DNA of 12,519 nt from assembly GCF_003207955.1 (NCBI RefSeq), contig NZ_NOXG01000040.1, forward strand, positions 1 to 12,519, in the 5' to 3' direction. Numbering within the stretch: the first letter of the stretch is position 1; each line of letters starts with the position of its first letter. This document shows, one piece after another, positions 5,491-11,897 of the stretch. The notes beneath the pieces were generated by a model. That model saw only the letters and a program-made list of their open reading frames with translations, made no database searches and was not told the DNA's origin. The translations under genes were made by a program, and so were the position numbers. This stretch comes from Novacetimonas pomaceti. Its GTDB lineage: Bacteria; Pseudomonadota; Alphaproteobacteria; Acetobacterales; Acetobacteraceae.

Positions 5491-6524
5491 AGCCAGTTGT
5501 TTATGAGGCTCTTTTACCGGAGCGTCATCCTCAGCATGACCTGTTCATCTGCGACGTGGCAGATGCGGTACTTAAGGATGTGATGCCCCAAATGGAGCAT
5601 CCGTTCTATTCCTTGTCCAAAAAACCTGAGACTTCCATTCGCCGCTATGAGCATAATGGGCAATGGCTGGAAATCACGCCAAGCGTGAAGGGTCTTGCTA
5701 CAATCTACGACAAGGATATTTTGATCTACTGCATTTCACAGATCATGGCGAAGCTAAAAGCCGGGGAGAAGGTATCGCAACGGGTGCGGATCAGCAGCCG
5801 TGACTTACTTATCTTCACCAATCGCGGTACGGCAGGTAAAGACTATAAGGCCCTCATCGAAGCCCTCGACCGTCTTGAGGGAACCCGTATCCGCACCAAC
5901 ATTGTCACAGGCGACGAAGAACAGGTGGACGGTTTTGGCCTGATCGACGCTTCATCCATCCGCCGTAAACTCGGCCTCGACGGCCGCCTGTTGCATTGCG
6001 AAATCAAGCTGTCGGATTGGGTCTTTAACGCAATCAAGAGCAATGATGTTCTGACACTACACCGTGATTATTTCCGGCTACGCAAACCGTTGGAACGACG
6101 CGTTTATGAACTAGCCCGCAAGCATTGCGGTCAGCAAACAGCATGGAAAGTCTCTCTTGAGATTCTGTTGAAAAAATCAGGCTCTCAAAGCCCAGAAAAG
6201 CTATTCCGACAGATGATAAAAAATCTCGCAGCGAGCGATCATCTGCCAGATTACCGTGTCGAATTCGATCTCCAGAAAGACATGGTAACATTTATCAATC
6301 GCGGCACGATGAAAGCTGCCGAGCCCGCAGCAGAGGCTTGGATGGGCGCGCTCGATCCTGATATTTACGGGGATGCTCGGAACGTCGCACCAGGTTGGGA
6401 TGTACACCATCTCGAAAGAGAATGGCGTATGTGGCTGGGTGATAACGAGATCGCCCCGAAGAATCCCGAGCGGCATTTCATCAAGTTCTGCGAGACGTGG
6501 TTTGCTAAGCGCGGTCAACCCTGA
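5469..6524 (+). CDS. repA: Plasmid replication initiator protein (RPA family)
   Basis: 351-residue initiator of the 'replication initiator protein A' family found on alphaproteobacterial plasmids. Family signatures are QHDLFICDVADAVLKD, MEHPFYSLSKKPETSIRRYE, GLATIYDKDILIYCISQIMA, LLIFTNRGTAGKDYKALIEA and LDRLEGTRIRTNIVTGDEEQ. The second winged-helix part runs through RDYFRLRKPLERRVYELARK. It should bind the iterons and recruit the host helicase. The ATG at 5469 is retained because in-frame alternatives lie inside the conserved domain, but it has only a weak SD (GTAAG), and the sixth iteron encodes VSETPNQ just after it. TTGACA at 5435-5440 is a possible -35, though no good -10 box lies at the right distance. 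The gene is convergent with the partition operon. Confidence 0.92.
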   Translation: MVSETPNQPVVYEALLPERHPQHDLFICDVADAVLKDVMPQMEHPFYSLSKKPETSIRRYEHNGQWLEITPSVKGLATIYDKDILIYCISQIMAKLKAGEKVSQRVRISSRDLLIFTNRGTAGKDYKALIEALDRLEGTRIRTNIVTGDEEQVDGFGLIDASSIRRKLGLDGRLLHCEIKLSDWVFNAIKSNDVLTLHRDYFRLRKPLERRVYELARKHCGQQTAWKVSLEILLKKSGSQSPEKLFRQMIKNLAASDHLPDYRVEFDLQKDMVTFINRGTMKAAEPAAEAWMGALDPDIYGDARNVAPGWDVHHLEREWRMWLGDNEIAPKNPERHFIKFCETWFAKRGQP

Positions 6525-6564
6525 TTGTGCAAATATACAAGCATACTTCTACGTGAAATAGGGG

Positions 6565-6822
6565 TCAGCGCTCTCCAAAAGGATGGCGCCCGTGCTTACG
6601 CATCAGGTCATCAATGGCTTCCCCAATCAAACCCTGAATAGTTGTATCAGTATCAAGGGCGAGTTGATGTAGTCCCTTGCTAACCGCTGGGGAAAAATAT
6701 CCCACCACAGCCCGCTTACCTTCTCTCGGATTGCGCGGGCGGGCTTTCTCTACCACTGCTTGCGCTTCCGGTTCCACAACCGATGGCGCGACCGTCTTTT
6801 TGAGACCAGCAAACCGACTCAT
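6565..6822 (-). CDS. Ribbon-helix-helix partition partner of ParA
   Basis: 85-residue protein with a basic, probably disordered N-terminus (MSRFAGLKKTVAPSVV and onward) and a C-terminal RHH-like domain (AVVGYFSPAVSKGLHQLALD, then TTIQGLIGEAIDDLMRKHGR). Proteins of this shape directly after parA act as the centromere-binding protein of type Ib-like partition systems, as ParG and Omega do. AAGGA lies about eight bases before the ATG. It is 27 bases downstream of parA in one operon. Expected roles are binding the partition site, stimulating the ParA ATPase and repressing the operon. The antitoxin-like RHH family is the main alternative label; the parA context decides for partition. Confidence 0.75.
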   Translation of the reverse strand: MSRFAGLKKTVAPSVVEPEAQAVVEKARPRNPREGKRAVVGYFSPAVSKGLHQLALDTDTTIQGLIGEAIDDLMRKHGRHPFGER

Positions 6823-6849
6823 GCTGTACGTCCTTAACTTAGAAATTTG

Positions 6850-7509
6850 CTAACGTGTTTTTGTATCATCTTGTTTGTGTGATGGCATGTTAACTTGATC
6901 ACACACCCAATTCCACAACCGTGCCACATCAGCAGCAGCCTTGCTTTCCGGCTCCGCTTCCTGCGCAGTCTGACCGGAACCAACGCTATGATGAAAAATC
7001 GCACGCTCTGACAAGACAACAGGAGCAACAGGGATGCCGAACTGCGCCACGACCGCAGCCGCCTCTCTATAAACTTGAGGCGCACGAGGAGGCCCTGCAG
7101 TAAAAATCACAAAGGCAGGCTTGCCACTGGCTCGCACAAGTTCTGCCGTTGTTCTGACAGCATCCATATCGAAAGCGCGTGGTCTACATGGAATCAATAA
7201 GAAGTCAGCGACACGGCACGCCTCACGCGCCATAATATCGGCATGAGGCGGGGTATCTATTATTGATAGCTCTGCGCCTAGTTCAGAGGCTTGCTCCAGC
7301 TTTCTTGATAACAAGGCGTGGGCTGCACAATCCACCACATCCGGGTCGGCATCCCCTCGCCACGCTTTCCATGAACTTGCAGTCGCTTGAGGGTCTGTAT
7401 CGAGGATAAGAGAAACGTATCCAGCGGCACTGGCACTGGTCGCCAGGTGCAGGGCAAGCGTCGTCTTCCCAGCCCCCCCCTTCTGACTAATGATCGCGAT
7501 TGTTTTCAT
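6850..7509 (-). CDS. parA: ParA-family partition ATPase
   Basis: 219-residue deviant-Walker ATPase of the short ParA/MinD type. Walker A is KGGAGKTT at residues 10-17 with the signature Lys. The Walker A' region is LILDTDPQATASSWKAWR, and Walker B is LSIIDTPPHAD. There is no N-terminal HTH, as expected for type Ib ParA, in which the partner rather than ParA binds the DNA. The ATG at 7509 is chosen because MKTIAIISQKGG is the family N-terminus; the frame extends to 7533 without support. The SD is weak (GATGG). Upstream lie TGTTAACAT motifs and the tandem repeat array that may be its centromere. The C-terminal codons read through another GTTAACAT. Confidence 0.92.
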   Translation of the reverse strand: MKTIAIISQKGGAGKTTLALHLATSASAAGYVSLILDTDPQATASSWKAWRGDADPDVVDCAAHALLSRKLEQASELGAELSIIDTPPHADIMAREACRVADFLLIPCRPRAFDMDAVRTTAELVRASGKPAFVIFTAGPPRAPQVYREAAAVVAQFGIPVAPVVLSERAIFHHSVGSGQTAQEAEPESKAAADVARLWNWVCDQVNMPSHKQDDTKTR

Positions 7510-7522
7510 GCCATCATGTTTC

Positions 7523-7667
7523 CGTGTTAACATATTAACTCATTATCATGATATTTTGATAACTCAATATCTAACTCACAAAAAACGAATAATTTAATCG
7601 AACCGAACATTTCATATATCTCCAGCCGATGTGTTGGCACTCATTTCAATGTCATCGTGTTAACATG
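7523..7667. promoter_or_regulatory. CGTGTTAACAT motifs upstream of parA
   Basis: The 11-bp string CGTGTTAACAT occurs at 7523-7533 and again at 7656-7666, with the palindromic core GTTAAC. The first lies just in front of parA within a GTTAA-CATA-TTAAC inverted repeat (7526-7539). A perfect palindrome TATCATGATA lies at 7544-7553. These are candidate operators or partition-protein sites of the parA operon. On the minus strand TTGAGT and TAATGA, 16 bases apart, could be its promoter. Confidence 0.5.
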
Positions 7668-7728
7668 AGAGCATGAGAGCATGAGAGCATGAGAGCATGA
7701 GAGCATGAGAGCATGAGAGCATGAGAGC
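7665..7728. repeat. Eight perfect 8-bp tandem repeats, candidate centromere
   Basis: ATGAGAGC is repeated eight times without a mismatch, followed by ATGC. The array directly abuts a CGTGTTAACAT motif and lies about 155 bases upstream of parA. Unspaced arrays of 7-8 bp units upstream of ParA/RHH operons, for example the heptads bound by Omega, are known centromeres. The absence of any decay between copies suggests either selection or recent expansion by slippage. Confidence 0.8.
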
Positions 7729-7762
7729 ATGCTGACATCATATTTGCTCTATATACAATAGC

Positions 7763-8007
7763 CTAATAATGTTCTGGCTGATCCGCAATGAGAGCTGTCA
7801 AGTCCCGACCTTCATTGATCAGAGGGCAGGCGGCAGATGAGCGAGGATCTTGAGATACCGGGTCACGTGCCGCAGTTCGTCTAGCTGCTCGGTCGAAGTC
7901 AGTAACTCGCATTGTCCTGCCTGCCATAGCCCGAGCAGATACGCTGGCAGGGATTTTTCAAAAAGCAGGGCACTGATGAGAAGATTGGTCTTGGTGGCCA
8001 GACGCAC
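7763..8007 (-). pseudogene. Degraded PIN-domain toxin
   Basis: Remnant of a PIN-family toxin. The frame from 8007 reads MRLATKTNLLISALLFEKSL, then LPAYLLGLWQAGQCELLTST and EELRHV-type sequence (EQLDELRHVTRYLKILAHLP), and stops at 7819. Intact relatives start MRLxLDTN; here the first catalytic Asp is replaced by Lys (TKTN). A frameshift near 7819 would continue with LINEGRDLTALIADQPEHY to a stop at 7763, also family-like, after which homology ends near the tandem repeats. About half of the domain, with the later acidic residues, is missing. It follows its antitoxin by 3 bases. Dead as a nuclease. Confidence 0.75.
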
Positions 8008-8010
8008 GCT

Positions 8011-8265
8011 TTAGCTGGACTTGTCTGTTGCCAGCGTGGCGGTCACGGCCTCACCGATCAGGTCCTCCAGCGCGTCCGGCTCCATATCTGCGAACCCACT
8101 CCGGGCTTCCGCCATCGTCCTGTCGAACACACGCCAGCGCACTGCCTCCTCGATGAAGCGCGACAGGTCGCCTTTCTTCATGCCATGCTGCGCCAGGAAA
8201 CCACGTACGGCGATATCGGTTTCGCGGGAGACCGAAACCGTCCAGCGGACCATATCAGTCGACAT
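8011..8265 (-). CDS. Ribbon-helix-helix antitoxin of a dead PIN pair
   Basis: 84-residue protein beginning MSTDMVRWTVSVSRETDIAV, followed by RGFLAQHGMKKGDLSRFIEE, a CopG/Arc-like RHH domain of the type paired with PIN toxins. The acidic C-terminus (SGFADMEPDALEDLIGEAVT) is the toxin-binding tail. The frame extends to a TTG at 8304, but the ATG at 8265 gives the family N-terminus. It has no SD; TATAAG (8278-8273) ends seven bases upstream, suggesting a leaderless transcript. The partner toxin is a pseudogene, so this antitoxin is an orphan that appears intact. Confidence 0.78.
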   Translation of the reverse strand: MSTDMVRWTVSVSRETDIAVRGFLAQHGMKKGDLSRFIEEAVRWRVFDRTMAEARSGFADMEPDALEDLIGEAVTATLATDKSS

Positions 8266-8272
8266 GTCGGTG

Positions 8273-8278
8273 CTTATA
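8273..8278 (-). promoter_or_regulatory. -10 box of the RHH antitoxin, possibly leaderless
   Basis: TATAAG on the minus strand, seven bases before the ATG at 8265. The best -35 candidate, TTGCGA, is about 20 bases upstream, longer than ideal, so the promoter call is tentative. Confidence 0.35.
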
Positions 8279-8310
8279 CGCTTGTTGTGATTTCCCTTTC
8301 GCAAAATGCA

Positions 8311-8946
8311 TTACCCCCACATTTTCCGTGCGATATCCTGCTCCTCGGCGCCGACGGCATCGGCGTAGATGGCGGTGGTGGAGAGCTGGGCGTGACCGAG
8401 CCATTTCTGCACCATGTTGAGGGGGATGCCGCTGGAGACGGCGGCGACGCCGAAGGCATGGCGCAGGCCCTTGGGGGACGCGGCCGGGCCGGACAGGCCG
8501 GCGGCGTCCATGACCGCGTGTACCGCCCGCCAGCCGGTCATGCGGGACCAGGGCCACAGCCGGGCGGCTGCTCCACGGTCCCGCCGGCGCTGGGCCTCGC
8601 GGATGCCATGCACCAGATCCAGGGCCTCAAGCAGGGAGGGGGGCACCGGCACGGCGCGATAGATCCCGTCCTGGCGCTTCTTGAGCGTGGCGAACACCAG
8701 CACGCCGCCGGCGAGGTCCACCCGGTCCGCCGTCAGGGCGAGGGCCTCGGAGAGGCGGCAGCCCGACCAGGCCAGGGTCATGCACAGCGTGCGGGCCTCA
8801 CGCGGCGCCTGCTCGGCCGCGCGCAGGAACCGCGCCCGCTCGGCGACCGTGAGGTATTTGCGGCTCCCGTCGCGGTCGAACAGCTGCATCCCGCCGGGGG
8901 TGCCTGCCGGAATCACCCGCTGTCCCGGTTTTCGGGTGCCGCTCAT
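8311..8946 (-). CDS. Short tyrosine recombinase (site-specific integrase)
   Basis: 211-residue tyrosine recombinase consisting mostly of the catalytic domain, about two thirds the size of XerC/D. Catalytic positions are Arg64 (SGCRLSEAL), Lys89/90 (ATLKKRQDG), Arg162 in PKGLRHAFG, His185 (WLGHAQLSTT) and the nucleophile Tyr194 (AIYADA). The usual His of the HxxR box is Lys159, a variant I recall in other integrases. The N-terminal core-binding domain is reduced to about 45 residues, so a partner may help bind DNA. The ATG overlaps the stop of the WGR gene by 4 bases. A dif-like palindrome lies about 90 bases upstream of the operon and a second copy near 12.3 kb; these are its candidate substrates. 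Plasmid dimer resolution or module exchange are both possible. Confidence 0.88.
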   Translation of the reverse strand: MSGTRKPGQRVIPAGTPGGMQLFDRDGSRKYLTVAERARFLRAAEQAPREARTLCMTLAWSGCRLSEALALTADRVDLAGGVLVFATLKKRQDGIYRAVPVPPSLLEALDLVHGIREAQRRRDRGAAARLWPWSRMTGWRAVHAVMDAAGLSGPAASPKGLRHAFGVAAVSSGIPLNMVQKWLGHAQLSTTAIYADAVGAEEQDIARKMWG

Positions 8947-9239
8947 CCGGCTGCCCTGTCGCGATAGCCCCGCCGGCGCTTGGCCCGAAGCTGGCGGGCG
9001 AGGGCGTCGAGCGCCTGCCCGGCATCATGATGCAGTTCGCAGACCTGTCGGCCAGCCGTCCCGATCCGCCCCCACTGCCGCACCAGGGCGGTGCCGCCAA
9101 ACAGGTCGGGCTGCAGCGACAGATGGTAGAAGCGCCAGCAGTTGGCGGCCGGGTCCACGCGCACCAGCGCCGCCGTTTCGGGAAACAGCGACAGCTGGCA
9201 AGGCGGCCGGACAGGGGCCTTCGGGGCAGGTCTGGGCAT
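8943..9239 (-). CDS. WGR-domain protein
   Basis: 98-residue protein with a WGR domain. CWRFYHLSLQPDLFGGTALV leads into RQWGRIGTAGRQ, with the signature Trp56-Gly57-Arg58, and the C-terminal helix ALDALARQLRAKRRRGYRDR. WGR domains are nucleic-acid-binding modules best known from PARP-type proteins; small stand-alone versions are common on alphaproteobacterial plasmids. The start at 9239 has AGGA 5-6 bases upstream; the longer frame to 9296 lacks an SD. It is coupled to the recombinase by a 4-base overlap, which suggests a DNA-binding accessory for that enzyme, whose own N-terminal domain is minimal. That partnership is inference. Confidence 0.85.
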   Translation of the reverse strand: MPRPAPKAPVRPPCQLSLFPETAALVRVDPAANCWRFYHLSLQPDLFGGTALVRQWGRIGTAGRQVCELHHDAGQALDALARQLRAKRRRGYRDRAAG

Positions 9240-9251
9240 GATGTCCTGAAA

Positions 9252-9260
9252 AGTGTAACA
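9252..9260. promoter_or_regulatory. Half-site AGTGTAACA before the WGR gene
   Basis: AGTGTAACA just upstream of the WGR SD repeats the right arm of the palindrome at 9327-9357. A protein that binds the palindrome could therefore also contact the start of this operon. Confidence 0.4.
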
Positions 9261-9326
9261 CATATCCCCCGCCCAGGACAGGAAAACCGCCGCCATCGCG
9301 GGACAGGCTGCCGGTTTCAGGCCCGG

Positions 9327-9357
9327 CCTGTTACACTATTACCCATAGTGTAACAGG
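9327..9357. other. Left dif-like palindromic site
   Basis: Perfect inverted repeat: CCTGTTACACTAT (9327-9339), spacer TACCC, ATAGTGTAACAGG (9345-9357). Its centre is repeated, with one mismatch over 19 bases and in the same orientation, at 12292-12310. Two arms around a short asymmetric spacer is the layout of tyrosine-recombinase core sites, and the recombinase operon starts about 90 bases away. It could equally be the operator of that operon. It does not resemble a terminator, since no T-run follows. Confidence 0.6.
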
Positions 9358-9634
9358 TCATGGGTCTGCCACCCCTTGAGACGTTATCACTCTCAATCCA
9401 ATAGAGCCGACAACTTTAGGGGAACTGCCAGTCCGCTTTCCGACGAATTGTGTTGAAAAGCAGCTGTTTTCGCCAATCTCGGCGCCGTTTAGCGTCGGAT
9501 CTTGTCAGCCTGCCTTAGCCCGGCTTTTCTGGAGAACCGTTCGCCTACGGCGTAAGTCTTTTCTTGCAATATTGCTGATTTCTAATCGAATATGCGCAAT
9601 CGTAATCGGTTTTTTCGAATGAGGCGTGTTTCTA
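9358..9634. other. Intergenic leader region of the Fic gene
   Basis: No gene is supported in this stretch. It contains another C-GNA-G type hairpin on the minus strand (CGCC-TAC-GGCG on the plus strand, 9542-9552), matching those near the origin. The last 100 bases are AT-richer and probably hold the fic promoter, but I could not fix a -35/-10 pair. Confidence 0.4.
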
Positions 9635-11209
9635 ATGACGGACGTAGAAAGGTCCACGCTGCTTGGCGGGCGATGGCTCGGCGATAACTTTGGTATCGAT
9701 CCCTGCTGCGGCTTTCCCGTGACTAGCACGGTCGGTTCGCGCCGGGAGAGCCGCCATCATGGCTTTAAGAGCTACGAAGTTTATCCGGAAAGCATGCGAC
9801 CCGTTGAGACCCCGGCCGGACATCTTCAGTTCCACCTGCGTTATGAGCCAACCAACCTCGAACTGCTGGCGCGGGTATTCGAGGCGTCAGGTCCTGACTT
9901 CGTGCGAGTCTGGATAGAGCGGGAACCGACGGGGCAATACGCGCGCCGCGCCGCCTTCCTTTATGAGTTTCTGACGGGACTAGAACTAGAAACCGAAACG
10001 GCGGTCGGTGGCAACTATGTCTCCGCGTTGAATGACAAGCTGGTTGTTACCGCAAACCAGAACCAAGCCATCAATATTAAAAAGTGGCATGTGCGGGATA
10101 ACATGCCAGGGACAAGGTATTTTTGTCCCTCCATCAGAAAAAGCCGGCCGCTGGAACTTGCCGCAGGTTTCGACATCGCCGCCAGATATACCCGCCTGCA
10201 GGAGGATTTCGGCGATGACATGCTCGCGCGGGCGGCAGTCTGGCTCACCAATCGTGAGAGCAAGGCAAGCTTTGCTATCGAGGGCGAGGCTGACCAGACC
10301 GACAAGATTTCCCTCTTCAGCCATGTGCTGGCAACCAGAACCGGCAAGGGTGCAATCCCGCTTCTCGGTCCGGCGCTCATTGAACTACAGAAGGATATTA
10401 TCGGCTCGAAGACGTTCATCAGCAGTTTCGGTCCCAGAAAATCACCAGTTTTTGTAGGCGAGAACACGATACGTGGGGAGGTCGTGCATTATGTGGCGCC
10501 ACCACCGGAAGACCTGAAGAACATGCTTGATGGACTAGCGGTCTTCCTCGAAAAAACCCAAGGGCAGTCACCCATCCTACGTGCTGCAGTCGCCTCCTTC
10601 GGCTTCGTCTACATTCACCCCTTGGCAGACGGGAACGGTCGGACACACCGCTACCTCATCAATGACATTCTCTGCCGGGATAACGCTATCCCGGATGGTG
10701 TCATCATTCCGGTGTCCGTTGCCATTATGGACGACAAGACGAGCAGGCGTCACTACGATGCGATCCTTGAGCGCGTCTCAATCCCCCTGATGAGGGTCGC
10801 ACGCCCGCATGTGTCTTTCGCGTCGGAAAATAAAACCTATCCGGACGGCATTCAGTCCAACCTCGTGTTTACTGGCGATGAAGCTACTCGGCCAGCTTGG
10901 CGCTATCCGGATCTTGCGCCGCATGTCGACTATCTTGGGCACGTTATCAAACTCACAATGAACGAGCACATGCAGGAGGAGGCTGACTATCTCCGACGTC
11001 ACCATAGGGCACGCGGGCTAATCAAGGCCGTGCTGGACATGCCGGACAAGGATGCCGACCGCATCATTCGGAGCTTGCAGTCCAACAACTTTATCGTCGG
11101 CAAAGGCCTACGGAAAGAATTCTCAGGACCTGAAGTCATCCGACAAGTCACAGATGAAGAATGGGAAAGCTTTGTTGAGGGCGTGAGATCGGCCTTTCAG
11201 ACTGACTGA
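9635..11209 (+). CDS. Fic-domain protein (predicted AMP transferase, class II)
   Basis: 524-residue Fic protein. The catalytic motif HPLADGNGRTHRY at residues 328-340 matches the family HPFx(D/E)GNGRxxR with Leu for Phe; His328 is the catalytic base. A likely inhibitory motif (S/T)xxxE(G/N) is SFAIEG at residues 212-217, upstream of the Fic core, which makes it a class II self-inhibited enzyme with Glu216 competing for the ATP gamma-phosphate. Such enzymes transfer AMP to hydroxyl groups of target proteins; the target here is unknown. The last 100 residues (HHRARGLIKAVLDMPDKDAD onward) could be a winged-helix domain. The ATG at 9635 with GAGG ten bases upstream is preferred to GTG 9626. It stands alone in a module with an XRE/VapC pair between two dif-like sites. 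Confidence 0.88.
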   Translation: MTDVERSTLLGGRWLGDNFGIDPCCGFPVTSTVGSRRESRHHGFKSYEVYPESMRPVETPAGHLQFHLRYEPTNLELLARVFEASGPDFVRVWIEREPTGQYARRAAFLYEFLTGLELETETAVGGNYVSALNDKLVVTANQNQAINIKKWHVRDNMPGTRYFCPSIRKSRPLELAAGFDIAARYTRLQEDFGDDMLARAAVWLTNRESKASFAIEGEADQTDKISLFSHVLATRTGKGAIPLLGPALIELQKDIIGSKTFISSFGPRKSPVFVGENTIRGEVVHYVAPPPEDLKNMLDGLAVFLEKTQGQSPILRAAVASFGFVYIHPLADGNGRTHRYLINDILCRDNAIPDGVIIPVSVAIMDDKTSRRHYDAILERVSIPLMRVARPHVSFASENKTYPDGIQSNLVFTGDEATRPAWRYPDLAPHVDYLGHVIKLTMNEHMQEEADYLRRHHRARGLIKAVLDMPDKDADRIIRSLQSNNFIVGKGLRKEFSGPEVIRQVTDEEWESFVEGVRSAFQTD

Positions 11210-11549
11210 AGCCTGACAGGGCGAGTAAAAGGACAAGGCGCCGTGAACCGCTCTGGATTTGACCGAAACCAATCCTCATACACCTTGTAGCTACATCCGC
11301 TTTGAGGCGTCGGAGTACTGCGCTCTGACGTCGGGAAAACGGGCATTAACAATCTGTCCGATAATCCATATTACCGGACAGGTTCGGGGCGTGAAGGGCT
11401 TTTGCGTTCACGTCCTCTGCGGCCACCCGACCCACTGCCACAAAAGGGCATCGCTGTCAGCACCCGGTCTCAACAGGGATCGCTATACAGACCAATGCTC
11501 CTGCAACAGCAGCATTGATTGAAAGATATCATTATGATATATAATAATC
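11210..11549. other. Intergenic region between fic and the XRE/VapC pair
   Basis: No gene is supported. It holds a near-perfect inverted repeat, CTGTCCGATAAT (11354-11365), spacer CCAT, ATTACCGGACAG (11370-11381), with 11 of 12 arm positions paired. A weaker CGTGAA/TTCACG pair follows at about 11390-11420. Neither has a T-run. The last 30 bases are the promoter of the next operon. Confidence 0.45.
11519..11545 (+). promoter_or_regulatory. Promoter and operator of the XRE/VapC operon
   Basis: A perfect TATAAT at 11540-11545 ends four bases before the ATG at 11550. TTGAAA (11519-11524, 15-base spacing) or TTGATT (11515-11520, 19-base spacing) could be the -35. A perfect palindrome ATATCAT-T-ATGATAT (11526-11540) sits between them, a likely antitoxin operator. 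The layout implies a very short or absent 5' leader. Confidence 0.6.
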
Positions 11550-11897
11550 ATGAATGTGACATCTGACCAGATCCGCGCGGCCCGAGCCCTGCTCCATCTT
11601 CCCCAGGAGGAGCTGGCCAGACGTGCTCACGTTTCGGTCGTCACCATCCGCCGCCTGGAATCACCTCGCACGGCAATCCGCGTAGCGTCACTCGCCACTG
11701 ATACCATCCGCCAGGCCCTCGAACAGGCCGGTGTGGAATTCATCCCGAATGGGGTCCGCCGCCGACAGATCGGACCAGAAAAAGCCGTGCTCCTGACCCG
11801 TCTGCAGGCGATCAGCCGGGCCAGCGCCACGCGGCTGCAGGGGACTACCCCGCTTACTGATGAGGATCTCTACGACAACAATGGCCTGCCGACGTGA
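11550..11897 (+). CDS. XRE-family antitoxin of a VapC pair
   Basis: 115-residue protein with an N-terminal XRE helix-turn-helix: TSDQIRAARALLHLPQEELA, then RRAHVSVVTIRRLESPRTAI. The continuation TIRQALEQAGVEFIPNGVRR is a common extension of small alphaproteobacterial XRE proteins. The acidic tail (PLTDEDLYDNNGLPT) probably binds the toxin. There is no SD before the ATG at 11550; a GTG at 11556 gives the more usual VTSDQIRAAR start, and both fit a leaderless mRNA. It overlaps the VapC start by 4 bases. XRE antitoxins paired with PIN toxins are less common than AbrB, RHH or Phd ones. Confidence 0.82.
   Translation: MNVTSDQIRAARALLHLPQEELARRAHVSVVTIRRLESPRTAIRVASLATDTIRQALEQAGVEFIPNGVRRRQIGPEKAVLLTRLQAISRASATRLQGTTPLTDEDLYDNNGLPT

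Noticed and set aside
7665..7732. CRISPR array
   Set aside because: The units are 8 bp and directly contiguous with no spacers, and no cas genes are present.
8185..8967. 260-codon plus-strand open frame opposite the recombinase
   Set aside because: Runs antisense to the recombinase with all catalytic residues; long only because of high GC. Its translation is glycine/histidine-rich without a recognisable domain.
9390..9440. Transposon end suggested by GGGGAACTGCC in the fic leader
   Set aside because: No matching inverted copy was found elsewhere in the window and no transposase lies nearby on that side.
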